64,000 nt of DNA from assembly GCF_026341815.1 (NCBI RefSeq), contig NZ_JAPENX010000003.1:1-64000 (forward strand), given 5' to 3'. Source of the stretch: Streptomyces sp. NBC_00572 (GTDB taxonomy: Bacteria; Actinomycetota; Actinomycetes; Streptomycetales; Streptomycetaceae). The translations under genes were made by a program, and so were the position numbers. The notes beneath the pieces are model-generated. The model worked only from the letters and a program-made list of their open reading frames with translations. It ran no database searches and was not told where the DNA came from. How positions within the stretch are numbered: the first letter of the stretch is position 1; each line of letters begins with the position of its first letter. This document shows positions 51,110 through 59,146 of the stretch, piece by piece.

Positions 51110-52663
51110 ATGACCTCTCCGCTCACCGACGCGCCCACCGGTGTGTCCAACTCCGTGCAGGAACGCTGGAGTCCGCGTCTCTGGGGCACCCTGCTCGTGC
51201 TCTGCGCCGCGATGTTCCTCGACGCCCTCGACGTCTCCATGGTCGGCGTCGCCCTGCCCTCCATCGCCACCGACCTCGGCCTCTCCACCGCCACCCTCCA
51301 GTGGATCGTGAGCGGCTACATCCTCGGCTACGGAGGCCTGCTCCTCCTCGGCGGCCGTGCGGCCGATCTGCTCGGCCGGCGCCGGGTCTTCCTCATCGCG
51401 CTCGCCGTCTTCGCGCTCGCCTCCCTCCTCGGCGGGCTCGTCGACTCCGGGCCGCTGCTGATCGCCAGCCGGTTCATCAAGGGGCTGAGCGCCGCCTTCA
51501 CCGCCCCCGCCGGTCTGTCGATCATCACGACGACCTTCAAGGAGGGCCCGCAGCGCAACCGGGCCCTGTCCATCTACACCACCTGCGCCGCCACCGGCTT
51601 CTCCATGGGCCTGGTCCTGTCCGGTCTCCTCACCGAGCTGAGCTGGCGCTGGACGATGCTGCTCCCCGCCCCCGTCGCCCTCATCGCCCTCGCCTTCGCC
51701 CTGCGCCTCATCCCGCACAGCGCCCGCGAGAACTCCTCCGGCGGCTACGACCTGCCGGGTGCCGTCACCGGCACGGCCGCGATGCTGCTGCTCGTCTTCA
51801 CCGTCGTCCAGGCCCCCGAGACGGGCTGGACCTCCGTACGCACCCTGCTGTCCTTCACGGTGGCCGCCGCGCTGCTCGTCGCCTTCGTCCTGATCGAGCG
51901 GCGCAGCGCGAGTCCCCTCGTACGGCTCGGAGTGCTGCGCTCCGGCTCACAGGTGCGGGCCCAGCTCGGCGCGGCGGCGTTCTTCGGCTCGTACGTCGCC
52001 TTCCAGTTCATCGTGACCCAGTACATGCAGTCACTGCTGCACTGGTCCGCGCTCCAGACCGCCCTCGCGTTCCTCCCCGCCGGTGTGCTCGTGGCGCTCT
52101 CCTCCACGAAGATCGGCGGCGTCGTGGACCGCTTCGGCACACCCCGGGTGATCGCCGTCGGCTTCACCCTGCTCGTCGTCGCTTACGCGCTGTTCCTGCG
52201 GATCTCCCTCACCCCGCAGTACGCCGCCGTCATCCTGCCCTCGATGCTGCTGCTCGGCGCGGCCTGCGCGCTGGTGTTCCCCTCGCTCAACATCCAGGCC
52301 ACCAACGGGGTCGACGACGACGAGCAGGGCATGGTGTCCGGGCTTCTCAACACCTCGATCCAGGTCGGCGGCGCACTGTTCCTGGCGGTCATCACCGCCG
52401 TGATCACGGCGGACGGCGGCGGGGCGAGCACATCCCCGCAGGCGGTCCTGGACAGCTTCCGTCCGGGTCTGGCCGTGGTCACGGTCATCGCTCTGGCCGG
52501 GCTGCTCATCACACTGCCGGGACTCCGGACGAAGCGGGAGCAGGGCGGCGAGCCGTCGATCGTCGTCGCCCGCTCCACGCCGTCGGGAGCGGGCGCCACG
52601 GCCGTCGCCGGGAACGGTACGGCCATCGAGGGCGCGCCGACCAAGGTCGCGGCCCGCGACTAG
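51110..52663 (+). CDS. DHA2-family (EmrB/QacA-type) MFS drug exporter
   Basis: 517 residues, about 14 helices. LDALDVSMVGVALPSIATDL is the DHA2 helix-1 motif, GGRAADLLGRRRVFL the loop 2-3 motif, and helix 5 contains TTCAATGFSMGLVLSGLLTE. The C-terminal tail (about 50 residues) is polar. It likely extrudes lipophilic cations or antibiotics by proton antiport, under the divergent MarR regulator. Confidence 0.93.
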   Translation: MTSPLTDAPTGVSNSVQERWSPRLWGTLLVLCAAMFLDALDVSMVGVALPSIATDLGLSTATLQWIVSGYILGYGGLLLLGGRAADLLGRRRVFLIALAVFALASLLGGLVDSGPLLIASRFIKGLSAAFTAPAGLSIITTTFKEGPQRNRALSIYTTCAATGFSMGLVLSGLLTELSWRWTMLLPAPVALIALAFALRLIPHSARENSSGGYDLPGAVTGTAAMLLLVFTVVQAPETGWTSVRTLLSFTVAAALLVAFVLIERRSASPLVRLGVLRSGSQVRAQLGAAAFFGSYVAFQFIVTQYMQSLLHWSALQTALAFLPAGVLVALSSTKIGGVVDRFGTPRVIAVGFTLLVVAYALFLRISLTPQYAAVILPSMLLLGAACALVFPSLNIQATNGVDDDEQGMVSGLLNTSIQVGGALFLAVITAVITADGGGASTSPQAVLDSFRPGLAVVTVIALAGLLITLPGLRTKREQGGEPSIVVARSTPSGAGATAVAGNGTAIEGAPTKVAARD

Positions 52664-52677
52664 AAGGCGCTGCCTTC

Positions 52678-52714
52678 CGGATCTCGCCGGGCGCATACCG
52701 CCCGGCGAGATCCG
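52678..52714. terminator. terminator of the exporter gene
   Basis: A perfect 16-bp stem (CGGATCTCGCCGGGCG) with a 5-base loop, 15 bases after the exporter stop. Confidence 0.85.
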
Positions 52715-52945
52715 CATGCGCGCCCGGGTCGGGCCCACCGTTGCAGCGCCGTTGCCGCGGCCCGCGAACCGGCGGCCGTCCGCGAGCGGAACCGGCGGGG
52801 CGCAGCCTGTCGGGGACGACACCGTCATACCGCTGACCAGGCAGCTCGCCCAGGGCGAGCTCGCATCCGTCCTCCTCGCGCACACGGGATCGAGCGGCAC
52901 GGTCTACGGCTACGGCCGGTCCGGCTTCCGGACATCTCTCAGGGA

Positions 52946-53611
52946 TCAGCCGAGCCAGCCGGGGCGTACGAGGCCCGACTCGTAGGCCAGGACGACGAGT
53001 TGGGCCCGGTCCCGGGCGCCGAGCTTCACCATGGCGCGGCTGACGTGGGTCTTGGCGGTGAGTGGGCTGACGACCAGTCTGCGAGCGATCTCCTCGTTCG
53101 ACAGGCCGATGCCGACCAGGGCCATCACCTCCCGTTCCCGCTCGGTCAGCGCGCCGAGGGCCGCGGTGGCGCCCGGGGCCTTGGAGCGGGCCGCGAACTC
53201 CTCGATCAGGCGGCGGGTGACGCCCGGGGAGAGCAACGCGTCGCCGTGGACGACGGCGCGCACCGCCCGTAGCAGTTCCTCCGGCTCGGTGTCCTTGACC
53301 AGGAAGCCGGAGGCGCCGGCACGGATCGCCTCGAAGACGTACTCGTCGAGTTCGAAGGTGGTCAGCATGACGACCCGGATCTGGGCCAGGTCCGGGTCGT
53401 CCGTGATGCGGCGCGTGGCCTCAAGACCGTCGAGCCCGGGCATCCGGATGTCCATGAGGACGACGTCGGGGCGCAGGGCGCGCACCCGTTCCACCGCCTC
53501 GCCGCCGTCGGCGGCCTCCCCCGCCACCTCGATGTCCGGCTGGGCGTCGAGCAGCGCGCGGAACCCCGCCCGGACCAGCGACTGGTCGTCGGCGAGCAGC
53601 ACTCTGATCAC
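52946..53611 (-). CDS. NarL/FixJ-family response regulator
   Basis: 221 residues. The receiver domain (VIRVLLADDQSLVRAGFRAL, LDAQPDIEVAGEAADG) has phosphoacceptor Asp in DVVLMDIRMPGLDGLEATR (about residue 54), Thr in LTTFE and Lys in FLVKDTEPEELL. The LuxR-type HTH is LTEREREVMALVGIGLSNEE, IARRLVVSPLTAKTHVSRAM. GTG 53611 overlaps the kinase stop (GTGA) and has AGGAG upstream. It is paired with the kinase and probably controls its own operon and unknown targets. Confidence 0.95.
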   Translation of the reverse strand: MIRVLLADDQSLVRAGFRALLDAQPDIEVAGEAADGGEAVERVRALRPDVVLMDIRMPGLDGLEATRRITDDPDLAQIRVVMLTTFELDEYVFEAIRAGASGFLVKDTEPEELLRAVRAVVHGDALLSPGVTRRLIEEFAARSKAPGATAALGALTEREREVMALVGIGLSNEEIARRLVVSPLTAKTHVSRAMVKLGARDRAQLVVLAYESGLVRPGWLG

Positions 53612-54834
53612 GGGGTCTCCTGCGGTGACGGGGGCTCCTCCTGGCGGAGCCGTAGTACGGCGTGGACGCGGAAGCCGCCGTCCGGGCGGGCGCCCGCCTC
53701 GATGGTGCCACCGAGGGCCGCGGCCCGCTCCCGCATGCCGGCGAGACCGTTGCCGCTGCCGCCGGCCTCGGTGCCGGTGGCGGGGCCGTCGTCGTCGACC
53801 GTCAGGTCCAGGTGCCCGGAGCCGTACCCGATGCGTACCCGGGCCGTACGCGAACCGGAGTGGCGCACCACGTTGGTGAGCGCCTCCTGCACGATCCGGA
53901 AGGCGGCGAGGTCGGCTCCGGGCGGCAGGTCGGTCCTCGGGCCGGTCGTCGCGACCGTGACCGTGAGGCCCGCGGCGGCGGCCTGTTCGACGAGCTCGGG
54001 GAGCCGGTCGAGACCCGGGGCGGGGGCGCGGGGCGCGTCGCCGCGGGTACGGAGGGTGTCGAGGACCTGCCTGACCTCGCCGAGCGCCTCCTTGCTGGCC
54101 GCCTTGATGGTGGTCAGGGCGGTGCGGGCCTGTTCGGGGTCCGAGTCCAGGAGCGCGAGGCCTACCCCCGCCTGCACGTTGATCACGGAGATCGAGTGGG
54201 CGAGCACGTCGTGGAGTTCCCGGGCGATGCGGAGCCGTTCCTCGTCGGCGCGGCGCCGCTCGGCGGCAGCGCGGTCGGCACGGAGCTGCGCGCGCTGCTC
54301 GCGGCGCACCCGGACCGTTTCCGAGACGGCCAGTACGGCGAAGGCGAACGCGGCGGCGGGAAGCTCCTGCCCCCAGGGCGCGGGGCCGTCGCCCGGCGGG
54401 GGCAGCCAGCGGTAGAGCCAGTGCGAGAGCAGCAGATGGCCCGCCCACAGCAGGCCGAGGGCCCACGCGGCGGCGGTCCGGTGACCGTGCACGACGGCCG
54501 CGAAACAGGCGACGGCGACCATGACGAAGACCGGGCCGTACGGGTATCCCGCCACGAGATAGCCGAGGGTGACGGCAGCGACGCCGAACACCACCGGCAC
54601 CGGCCACCGGTGACGGAACAACAGCGGAGCCGCCCCGAGGAGCAGCAGGGCCCGCCCGAGCGCGTCGAGCGCCTCCCGGTCCGGCTGGTTCCTCGCGGCG
54701 AACCCGGTCCCCGCCATGACGACCACGGCGATCAGGACCGTGGACCGCCAGGGCAGGCCCCCGCCGCTGTCCCCGCGCTGCCACCGGCCCCACGAGCCGC
54801 GCCCGGCCGTCCACTCCTGTTCCATGCCCGCCAC
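53608..54834 (-). CDS. NarL-type sensor histidine kinase
   Basis: 408 residues. Four or five membrane helices (about residues 27-165) carry no large extracytoplasmic sensor. HisKA_3: RLRIARELHDVLAHSISVIN with phospho-acceptor His (ELHDVLAH). HATPase: EALTNVVRHSGSRTARVRIG (N-box), VDDDGPATGTEAGGSGNGLA (G-box) and GMRERAAALGGTIEAG. Together with the downstream regulator it forms a two-component system. The stimulus, probably within the membrane, is unknown. The ATG at 54825 is an alternative start to the GTG at 54834. Confidence 0.94.
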   Translation of the reverse strand: MAGMEQEWTAGRGSWGRWQRGDSGGGLPWRSTVLIAVVVMAGTGFAARNQPDREALDALGRALLLLGAAPLLFRHRWPVPVVFGVAAVTLGYLVAGYPYGPVFVMVAVACFAAVVHGHRTAAAWALGLLWAGHLLLSHWLYRWLPPPGDGPAPWGQELPAAAFAFAVLAVSETVRVRREQRAQLRADRAAAERRRADEERLRIARELHDVLAHSISVINVQAGVGLALLDSDPEQARTALTTIKAASKEALGEVRQVLDTLRTRGDAPRAPAPGLDRLPELVEQAAAAGLTVTVATTGPRTDLPPGADLAAFRIVQEALTNVVRHSGSRTARVRIGYGSGHLDLTVDDDGPATGTEAGGSGNGLAGMRERAAALGGTIEAGARPDGGFRVHAVLRLRQEEPPSPQETP

Positions 54835-54908
54835 GCTAACCGTGGGCGACCCGCGAAGACGTCAGCCCGACGGGGTGGTCGCCCCTACTCCCGCCGGAGT
54901 AGACGGGA

Positions 54909-55337
54909 TCATCGGCCGCCCGAGGTGGTGCAGCAGGCCTCCGGCGCACCGGCGGCCTTTTCGAGGGTGTCGGCGTCGGCCTTGACCACGTAGACCTCCC
55001 AGGGTTCCCCGCCGGGGCCGTGGACCCAGACCTTGTCCTGGAGGGCGTAGCAGCACGAGGTGTCGGTCTCCGGACGGGTGGCGAGGCCGACTCGCGCAAG
55101 GCGGTCGGTGGCGGCGGTGACGTCCTCGGAGGATCCGACCTCGACGCCGAGGTGGTCGAGGCGGGTGTCCGCGCCCGGCTCGCCCTCGATGAGGACGAGC
55201 TTGAGCGGCGGCTCGGTGAGGGCGAAGTTCGCGTAGCCGGGGCGGCGCTTGGCGGGCTCGGCGCCGAACAGTTTGGTGTAGAAGGCGATCGAGCCTTCGA
55301 GGTCGGCGACGCGCAGGGCGAGCTGGACGCGGGACAT
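54909..55337 (-). CDS. arsI: ArsI-type C-As lyase / CadI-family dioxygenase
   Basis: 142 residues, type I extradiol/glyoxalase fold. MSRVQLALRVADLEGSIAFY, TKLFGAEPAKRRPGYANFAL and HLGVEVGSSEDVTAAT supply the metal His and the beta-alpha-beta-beta-beta modules. The signature TDTSCCYALQDKVWVHGPGG contains the adjacent Cys-Cys of ArsI that binds trivalent organoarsenicals, and GGEPWEVYVVKADADT contains the metal Glu. It cleaves the C-As bond of methylarsenite or roxarsone(III) in relatives. It is divergent from the arsR operon, which supports the call. Confidence 0.88.
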   Translation of the reverse strand: MSRVQLALRVADLEGSIAFYTKLFGAEPAKRRPGYANFALTEPPLKLVLIEGEPGADTRLDHLGVEVGSSEDVTAATDRLARVGLATRPETDTSCCYALQDKVWVHGPGGEPWEVYVVKADADTLEKAAGAPEACCTTSGGR

Positions 55338-55476
55338 GACAGGACTCCTCTGATCGGATGCCTCGACGGCGGCCAGCGATGGCTGGGGCTTCCTGTATCG
55401 CCGGTCCTGAATCGCGATCCCGAACCGCAGATCCTGGACCGCACAGCCTGTATCGATGGCCGTCGATATCTTGCTT

Positions 55477-55506
55477 TCAAGGTTGCTCCTTGATGAGACA
55501 GCTGTC
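55477..55506. promoter_or_regulatory. dual palindrome operator of the divergent ars genes
   Basis: TCAAGG-TTGCT-CCTTGA (55477-55493) followed by the perfect GACAGCTGTC (55497-55506). Both lie in the 180-bp arsI/arsR intergenic space, near TATAGA (55509-55514) upstream of arsR and TTGACA on the complement. Probably one or both are ArsR sites. Confidence 0.6.
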
Positions 55507-55517
55507 AATATAGATAC

Positions 55518-55898
55518 ATGTCGAATCTGGAATTGCCGCTGCTCGACCCCGCCGATGCGGACGGGGCGGGGGCCTGCTGCTCGCCGATGATCCGGGAGCC
55601 GCTGGGCGCGGAGACCGCCGCCGATCTGGCGAAGGCCTTCAAGGCCCTCTCCGACCCGGTCCGGCTGCGGCTGCTCTCGCTCATCGCCTCCCACGAGGGC
55701 GGCGAGGCCTGCGTCTGCGACCTCACCGGGCCGTTCGACGTGTCCCAGCCGACCATCTCCCACCACCTGAAGGTGCTCCGGGAGGCCGGATTGGTCGACT
55801 CCGAGCGACGCGGGACCTGGGTCTACTACTGGGTGCTGCCCGCCGCCCTGACGCGACTCTCCTCGCTGCTCCAGGCTCCGGCCGGGACGACCGAGTGA
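55518..55898 (+). CDS. arsR: ArsR/SmtB-family arsenic-responsive repressor
   Basis: 126 residues. Winged HTH: LAKAFKALSDPVRLRLLSLI, ASHEGGEACVCDLTGPFDVS, QPTISHHLKVLREAGLVDSE, RRGTWVYYWV. Cysteine pairs at CVCDLT (near the DNA-recognition region) and N-terminal ACCSPM could form a trivalent-arsenic site. It should repress the coupled operon and arsI until arsenite binds. Its stop overlaps the start of the aquaporin gene (GTGA). Confidence 0.93.
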   Translation: MSNLELPLLDPADADGAGACCSPMIREPLGAETAADLAKAFKALSDPVRLRLLSLIASHEGGEACVCDLTGPFDVSQPTISHHLKVLREAGLVDSERRGTWVYYWVLPAALTRLSSLLQAPAGTTE

Positions 55899-56707
55899 CG
55901 GCTACGGCTCCGCTCGGGCGGCGCGTGGCGGCCGAGTTCGTCGGAACCGGTGCGCTGGTCGCGATCGTGGTGGGCTCCGGCATCCAGGCCACCCGGCTCA
56001 GCCAGGACGTCGGCGTACAACTCCTGGCCAACTCCGTGGCGACCGTGTTCGGCCTCGGCGTCCTCATCGCCCTGCTCGGCCCCGTCTCGGGCGCCCACTT
56101 CAACCCGGTCGTCACCCTTGCGACCTGGGCGACGACCGGGCGACGATCCCTGAACGGCGGGGGCCGGGGCGCAACGGACGGCGGGGGCAGGGGCGGGGAA
56201 AGCGGCGAAGGGCCGCACGCGCGCGAGGTGGCCGCCTATGTGTCCGCGCAGACAGCCGGAGGGATCGGCGGCGCCGTCCTCGCGGACGCGATGTTCGCCG
56301 AACCGCTCGTCCAATGGTCCGGCCACGACCGGTCGGACCCACACCTGTGGCTGGGCGAGGTCGTCGCCACCGCCGGCCTGATCCTGCTGGTCCTCGGGCT
56401 GCCCAGGGCCCGCCGGGCGCACCTGGCTCCCGTGGTGGTCGCGTCCTACATCGGCTCCGCCTACTGGTTCACCTCCTCCACCAGCTTCGCCAATCCGGCC
56501 GTCACCGTGGGCCGGGCCTTCACCGACACCTTCGCCGGCATCTCCCCCGGCTCGGTACCGATGTTCGTCGTCGCACAGCTCGGCGGGCTCGTCGCCGGAC
56601 TCGCGCTGTACGGCCTGCTGTTCGGCCGACCGTCCGACCGGCACACGGCCGACCCGGGCCCTGTACCCGAGCCCCCTCGCCCCCGTGAAGGAAGTACCCG
56701 CCCGTGA
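55895..56707 (+). CDS. aquaporin/MIP channel, AqpS-like
   Basis: 270 residues. Six membrane helices and two half-helices with the NPA-type motifs: AHFNPVVTLATW (NPV) and SFANPAVTVGRAF (NPA). A Gly/Arg-rich loop of about 25 residues interrupts loop C. Aquaglyceroporins in ars operons (AqpS in Sinorhizobium) conduct arsenous acid down its gradient. Here the gene lies between arsR and arsC, the place usually taken by an efflux pump. GTG 55895 and both junctions overlap by 4 bases. Confidence 0.9.
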   Translation: MTATAPLGRRVAAEFVGTGALVAIVVGSGIQATRLSQDVGVQLLANSVATVFGLGVLIALLGPVSGAHFNPVVTLATWATTGRRSLNGGGRGATDGGGRGGESGEGPHAREVAAYVSAQTAGGIGGAVLADAMFAEPLVQWSGHDRSDPHLWLGEVVATAGLILLVLGLPRARRAHLAPVVVASYIGSAYWFTSSTSFANPAVTVGRAFTDTFAGISPGSVPMFVVAQLGGLVAGLALYGLLFGRPSDRHTADPGPVPEPPRPREGSTRP

Positions 56708-57141
56708 GCGCTGCCCCGATCCCCTCCGCACCCTCCGTACCGTCCGTCCTTTTCGTCTGTGTGCACAACGCCGGGCGGTCCCAGATGGCCGCCGCCTTCC
56801 TCAGCCACCTCGGCCGGGGCCGCGTCCAGGTGCGCTCGGCCGGATCCGCCCCGGCGGATGCCGTGAACCCGGCCGTTGTCGAGGCTCTCCAGGAGGTCGG
56901 GATCGACATCTCGGCCGAGACCCCGAAGGTGCTCACCGTCGAGGCGGTGCAGGAGTCCGATGTCGTGATCACCATGGGGTGCGGTGACGCCTGCCCGTAC
57001 TTCCCGGGCAAGCGCTACCTGGACTGGCAGCTGGACGACCCGGCCGGCCAGGGCGTCGCCGCCGTCCGCCCGATCCGTGACCGGATCGAGCACCTCGTCC
57101 GCGAACTGCTCACCGACCTCGATGTCGAGGAGGCCGTATGA
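56704..57141 (+). CDS. arsC: arsenate reductase, LMW-phosphatase (ArsC) type
   Basis: 145 residues. Catalytic P-loop SVLFVCVHNAGRSQMAAAFL (CX5R-type, with Cys in VCVHNAGRS), then the GSAP segment RSAGSAPADAVNPAV, and the second redox region VVITMGCGDACPYFPGKRYL (two Cys). It reduces arsenate to arsenite, probably with mycothiol or thioredoxin as electron donor; the twin-cysteine segment fits both classes. Coupled on both sides within the ars operon. Confidence 0.94.
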   Translation: MSAAPIPSAPSVPSVLFVCVHNAGRSQMAAAFLSHLGRGRVQVRSAGSAPADAVNPAVVEALQEVGIDISAETPKVLTVEAVQESDVVITMGCGDACPYFPGKRYLDWQLDDPAGQGVAAVRPIRDRIEHLVRELLTDLDVEEAV

Positions 57142-57644
57142 CCGCGAACGGCGCGGTGCGGATCGCCCCTCTGCTGCCCTCACACGCCGAACAGGTGCTG
57201 GAGGTCTACCGCCTCGGCATCGAGGGCGGCGACGCCACGTTCGAGACGCACCCACCCACCTGGGAGGCTTTCGACAGCAGCCGGGCTCCCGCGCACCGGT
57301 TGGTCGCCCTCGACGGGGACGACCGGGTTCTGGGCTGGGCGGCCGTCACCCCGGTCTCCGACCGTTGCGCGTACGCGGGGGTCGTCGAGCACTCCGTCTA
57401 CGTCCACCCCGAGGCGCGCGGCCGGGGTGTCGGTCTGTCACTGCTCACCGAACTGCTCGCGTCCACCGACGCCGCCGGGATCTGGACGGTCCAGTCGGGC
57501 ATCTTCCCGGAGAACACCGCCAGTCTCGCCCTCCACGCGAAGGCCGGCTTCCGCGTCGTCGGCACGCGGGAGCGCCTGGGGCGCCGTCAGGGTGTCTGGC
57601 GGGACGTCGTCCTCGTCGAACGCCGCAGCCCCGTCGTGGACTGA
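57138..57644 (+). CDS. GNAT acetyltransferase, ArsN1/phosphinothricin acetyltransferase-like
   Basis: 168 residues. RIAPLLPSHAEQVLEVYRLG, IEGGDATFETHPPTWEAFDS contains the ATFET signature of phosphinothricin and arsinothricin acetyltransferases. Acetyl-CoA binding is by SVYVHPEARGRGVGLSLLTE (R-x-x-G-x-G/A-like), and FRVVGTRERLGRRQGVWRDV is typical. In relatives, acetylation of the amino group of arsinothricin or phosphinothricin destroys the antibiotic. ATGA overlap with arsC makes it part of the operon and favours the arsenic-linked role. Confidence 0.85.
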   Translation: MTANGAVRIAPLLPSHAEQVLEVYRLGIEGGDATFETHPPTWEAFDSSRAPAHRLVALDGDDRVLGWAAVTPVSDRCAYAGVVEHSVYVHPEARGRGVGLSLLTELLASTDAAGIWTVQSGIFPENTASLALHAKAGFRVVGTRERLGRRQGVWRDVVLVERRSPVVD

Positions 57645-57666
57645 CGCACCCCCGGGGCGCATGGCC

Positions 57667-57717
57667 ACGTGGGCCTGCTGCCGCGCGCCCCTCAGCCGCG
57701 CGGCAGCAGGCCCACGT
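57667..57717. terminator. bidirectional terminator overlapping the TetR coding end
   Basis: A perfect 21-bp stem (ACGTGGGCCTGCTGCCGCGCG) with a 9-base loop. The right arm is inside the last codons of the leftward TetR gene (stop 57692-57694). Confidence 0.88.
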
Positions 57718-58387
57718 CCTGGCCGAGGCGGCGGGCCGCCGTCGCGAAGAAGGTGTCGCGGTCCTCGACGATGTTGTGGAAGTGGCCGAACACCTCGAAG
57801 GAGACGAGGCCGAAGAGCTGTGACCAGGCGGCGACCAGCGCGACCGCGAGCGCCGGGGGGAGGTCCGGGGCGACGTCGGCGGCCAGGCGGGCGGCTTCGG
57901 GGCTCAGCGCTTCCGGGAGCGGGGGAAGGGCGACGCCCTCGCCGGTGTGCGCGCTGCGCGCGGTCTCGATGAGGACGAGGCCGACGCGGGAGGCGGGGAC
58001 GATGGTGTCCTGGGGTGCCGTGTAGCCGGGCACCGGGGAGCCGTAGATCAGGGCGTACTCGTGCGGGTGGGCGACGGCCCAGGTGCGGACCGCCCGGCAG
58101 ACGGCGGTCCAGCGGTCCAGGGGGCGCTGCCGGGCGGTCTCGGAGGCGGCCTGTTCGGCGGCGGCGCCGATGGCGTCGTAGGCGTCGACGATCAGTGCGG
58201 TGAGCAGGTCGTCGCGGCTCGGGAAGTAGCGGTAGAGCGCGGAGGACACCATGCCCAGTTCGCGGGCCACGGCCCGGAGGGACAGCTTGGCGGCGCCTTC
58301 GGCGGCGAGCTGGGTGCGGGCCTCGTCCTTGATGGCGGCGGTGATCTCGATACGGGCGCGGGCGCGGGCTCCTCGAACAGTCGTCAT
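57692..58387 (-). CDS. TetR-family transcriptional regulator
   Basis: 231 residues. HTH: EARTQLAAEGAAKLSLRAVA, RELGMVSSALYRYFPSRDDL. The ligand-binding C-terminal domain has YALIYGSPVPGYTAPQDTIV and LFGLVSFEVFGHFHNIVED, the WHG-type pattern of a widespread streptomycete group. ATG 58387 is directly before the basic N-terminus. It is divergent from a deazaflavin-dependent reductase gene, with several GAGAGCA-type sites between. Confidence 0.92.
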   Translation of the reverse strand: MTTVRGARARARIEITAAIKDEARTQLAAEGAAKLSLRAVARELGMVSSALYRYFPSRDDLLTALIVDAYDAIGAAAEQAASETARQRPLDRWTAVCRAVRTWAVAHPHEYALIYGSPVPGYTAPQDTIVPASRVGLVLIETARSAHTGEGVALPPLPEALSPEAARLAADVAPDLPPALAVALVAAWSQLFGLVSFEVFGHFHNIVEDRDTFFATAARRLGQDVGLLPRG

Positions 58388-58388
58388 G

Positions 58389-58505
58389 GAGAGCAGTGTG
58401 CCATTTTCGGAGCGCCGATACGAAACGAGAGCACCGCTCTTGCTTGTGAGCGACGATCCGTGCACACTGATCTCAAGCGAGAGCAGTGCTCACACTTTGC
58501 TCTCG
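58389..58505. promoter_or_regulatory. cluster of GAGAGCA-type operators between tetR and the reductase gene
   Basis: GAGAGCAGTG (58389-58398), GAGAGC-ACC-GCTCTT (58427-58441), GAGAGCAGTGCTCAC (58479-58493, core GAGCA-G-TGCTC) and the complementary half TTTGCTCTC (58496-58504). They are spaced for at least two TetR dimers and cover both promoters. Confidence 0.65.
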
Positions 58506-58561
58506 TGGTCAGCAGTCGCCGCACCACCCGTCGATTCCGCAGTCTCCGCAGGAGGAACCCC

Positions 58562-59083
58562 ATGTCCGACCGGTCCACCACCGACTCCGCCGGCTCGAAC
58601 GACTCCACCGGCTCCCCCGCCGCTCACGTCATGAAGCCCGGCTGGCTCACGATCAACGTCCTCAACCGCGCGGTCGCCTGGATGACCCGGCGCGGCTTCA
58701 GCGTCTGGGGATCCCGCGTTCTCGCCGTCCGCGGCCGCAAGAGCGGTGAGTGGCGCCGTACCCCCGTCAACCTCCTGACGCTGGACGGCGACCGGTACCT
58801 GGTCGCTCCCCGCGGGCACGTCCAGTGGACCCACAACATGCGGGCCGCCGGCGGCGGCCGGCTGATCCTCGGCAAGCACGTACAGGACTTCACCGCCGTC
58901 GAGGTCGCCGACGACGACAAGCCCGCCCTGCTGCGCGCCTACCTCAAGCGCTGGAAGGCCGAGGTCGGCGTCTTCTTCGGCGGTGTCGGCCCCGACTCCT
59001 CCGACGAGGAGCTGCGTGCCATCGCCCCGAAGCACCCCGTCTTCCGCATCACGCCGACGGGCCCCACCACTCCCGCCGCGTGA
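58562..59083 (+). CDS. deazaflavin (F420)-dependent nitroreductase family protein
   Basis: 173 residues, with GGAGG upstream of ATG 58562. MKPGWLTINVLNRAVAWMTR, LAVRGRKSGEWRRTPVNLLT (RGRKSG-x-R-x-TPV, the Ddn-type cofactor-binding motif), LDGDRYLVAPRGHVQWTHNM and RAAGGGRLILG. These are the DDN/FDOR-B split-barrel features, binding F420. The substrate could be a quinone or nitro compound. It is probably induced by the ligand of the divergent TetR regulator. Confidence 0.9.
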   Translation: MSDRSTTDSAGSNDSTGSPAAHVMKPGWLTINVLNRAVAWMTRRGFSVWGSRVLAVRGRKSGEWRRTPVNLLTLDGDRYLVAPRGHVQWTHNMRAAGGGRLILGKHVQDFTAVEVADDDKPALLRAYLKRWKAEVGVFFGGVGPDSSDEELRAIAPKHPVFRITPTGPTTPAA

Positions 59084-59146
59084 ACCGGCCGGAGCGGCGG
59101 AGCCCGTCCGCACCTCTTCGTCGGAAAGCCTCGCCGAACAGCCGCG

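Noticed and set aside
52716..52985. Rightward 89-codon frame between the exporter terminator and the response regulator
   Set aside because: No ribosome-binding site or motif, overlaps the end of the response-regulator gene and starts inside a terminator flank.
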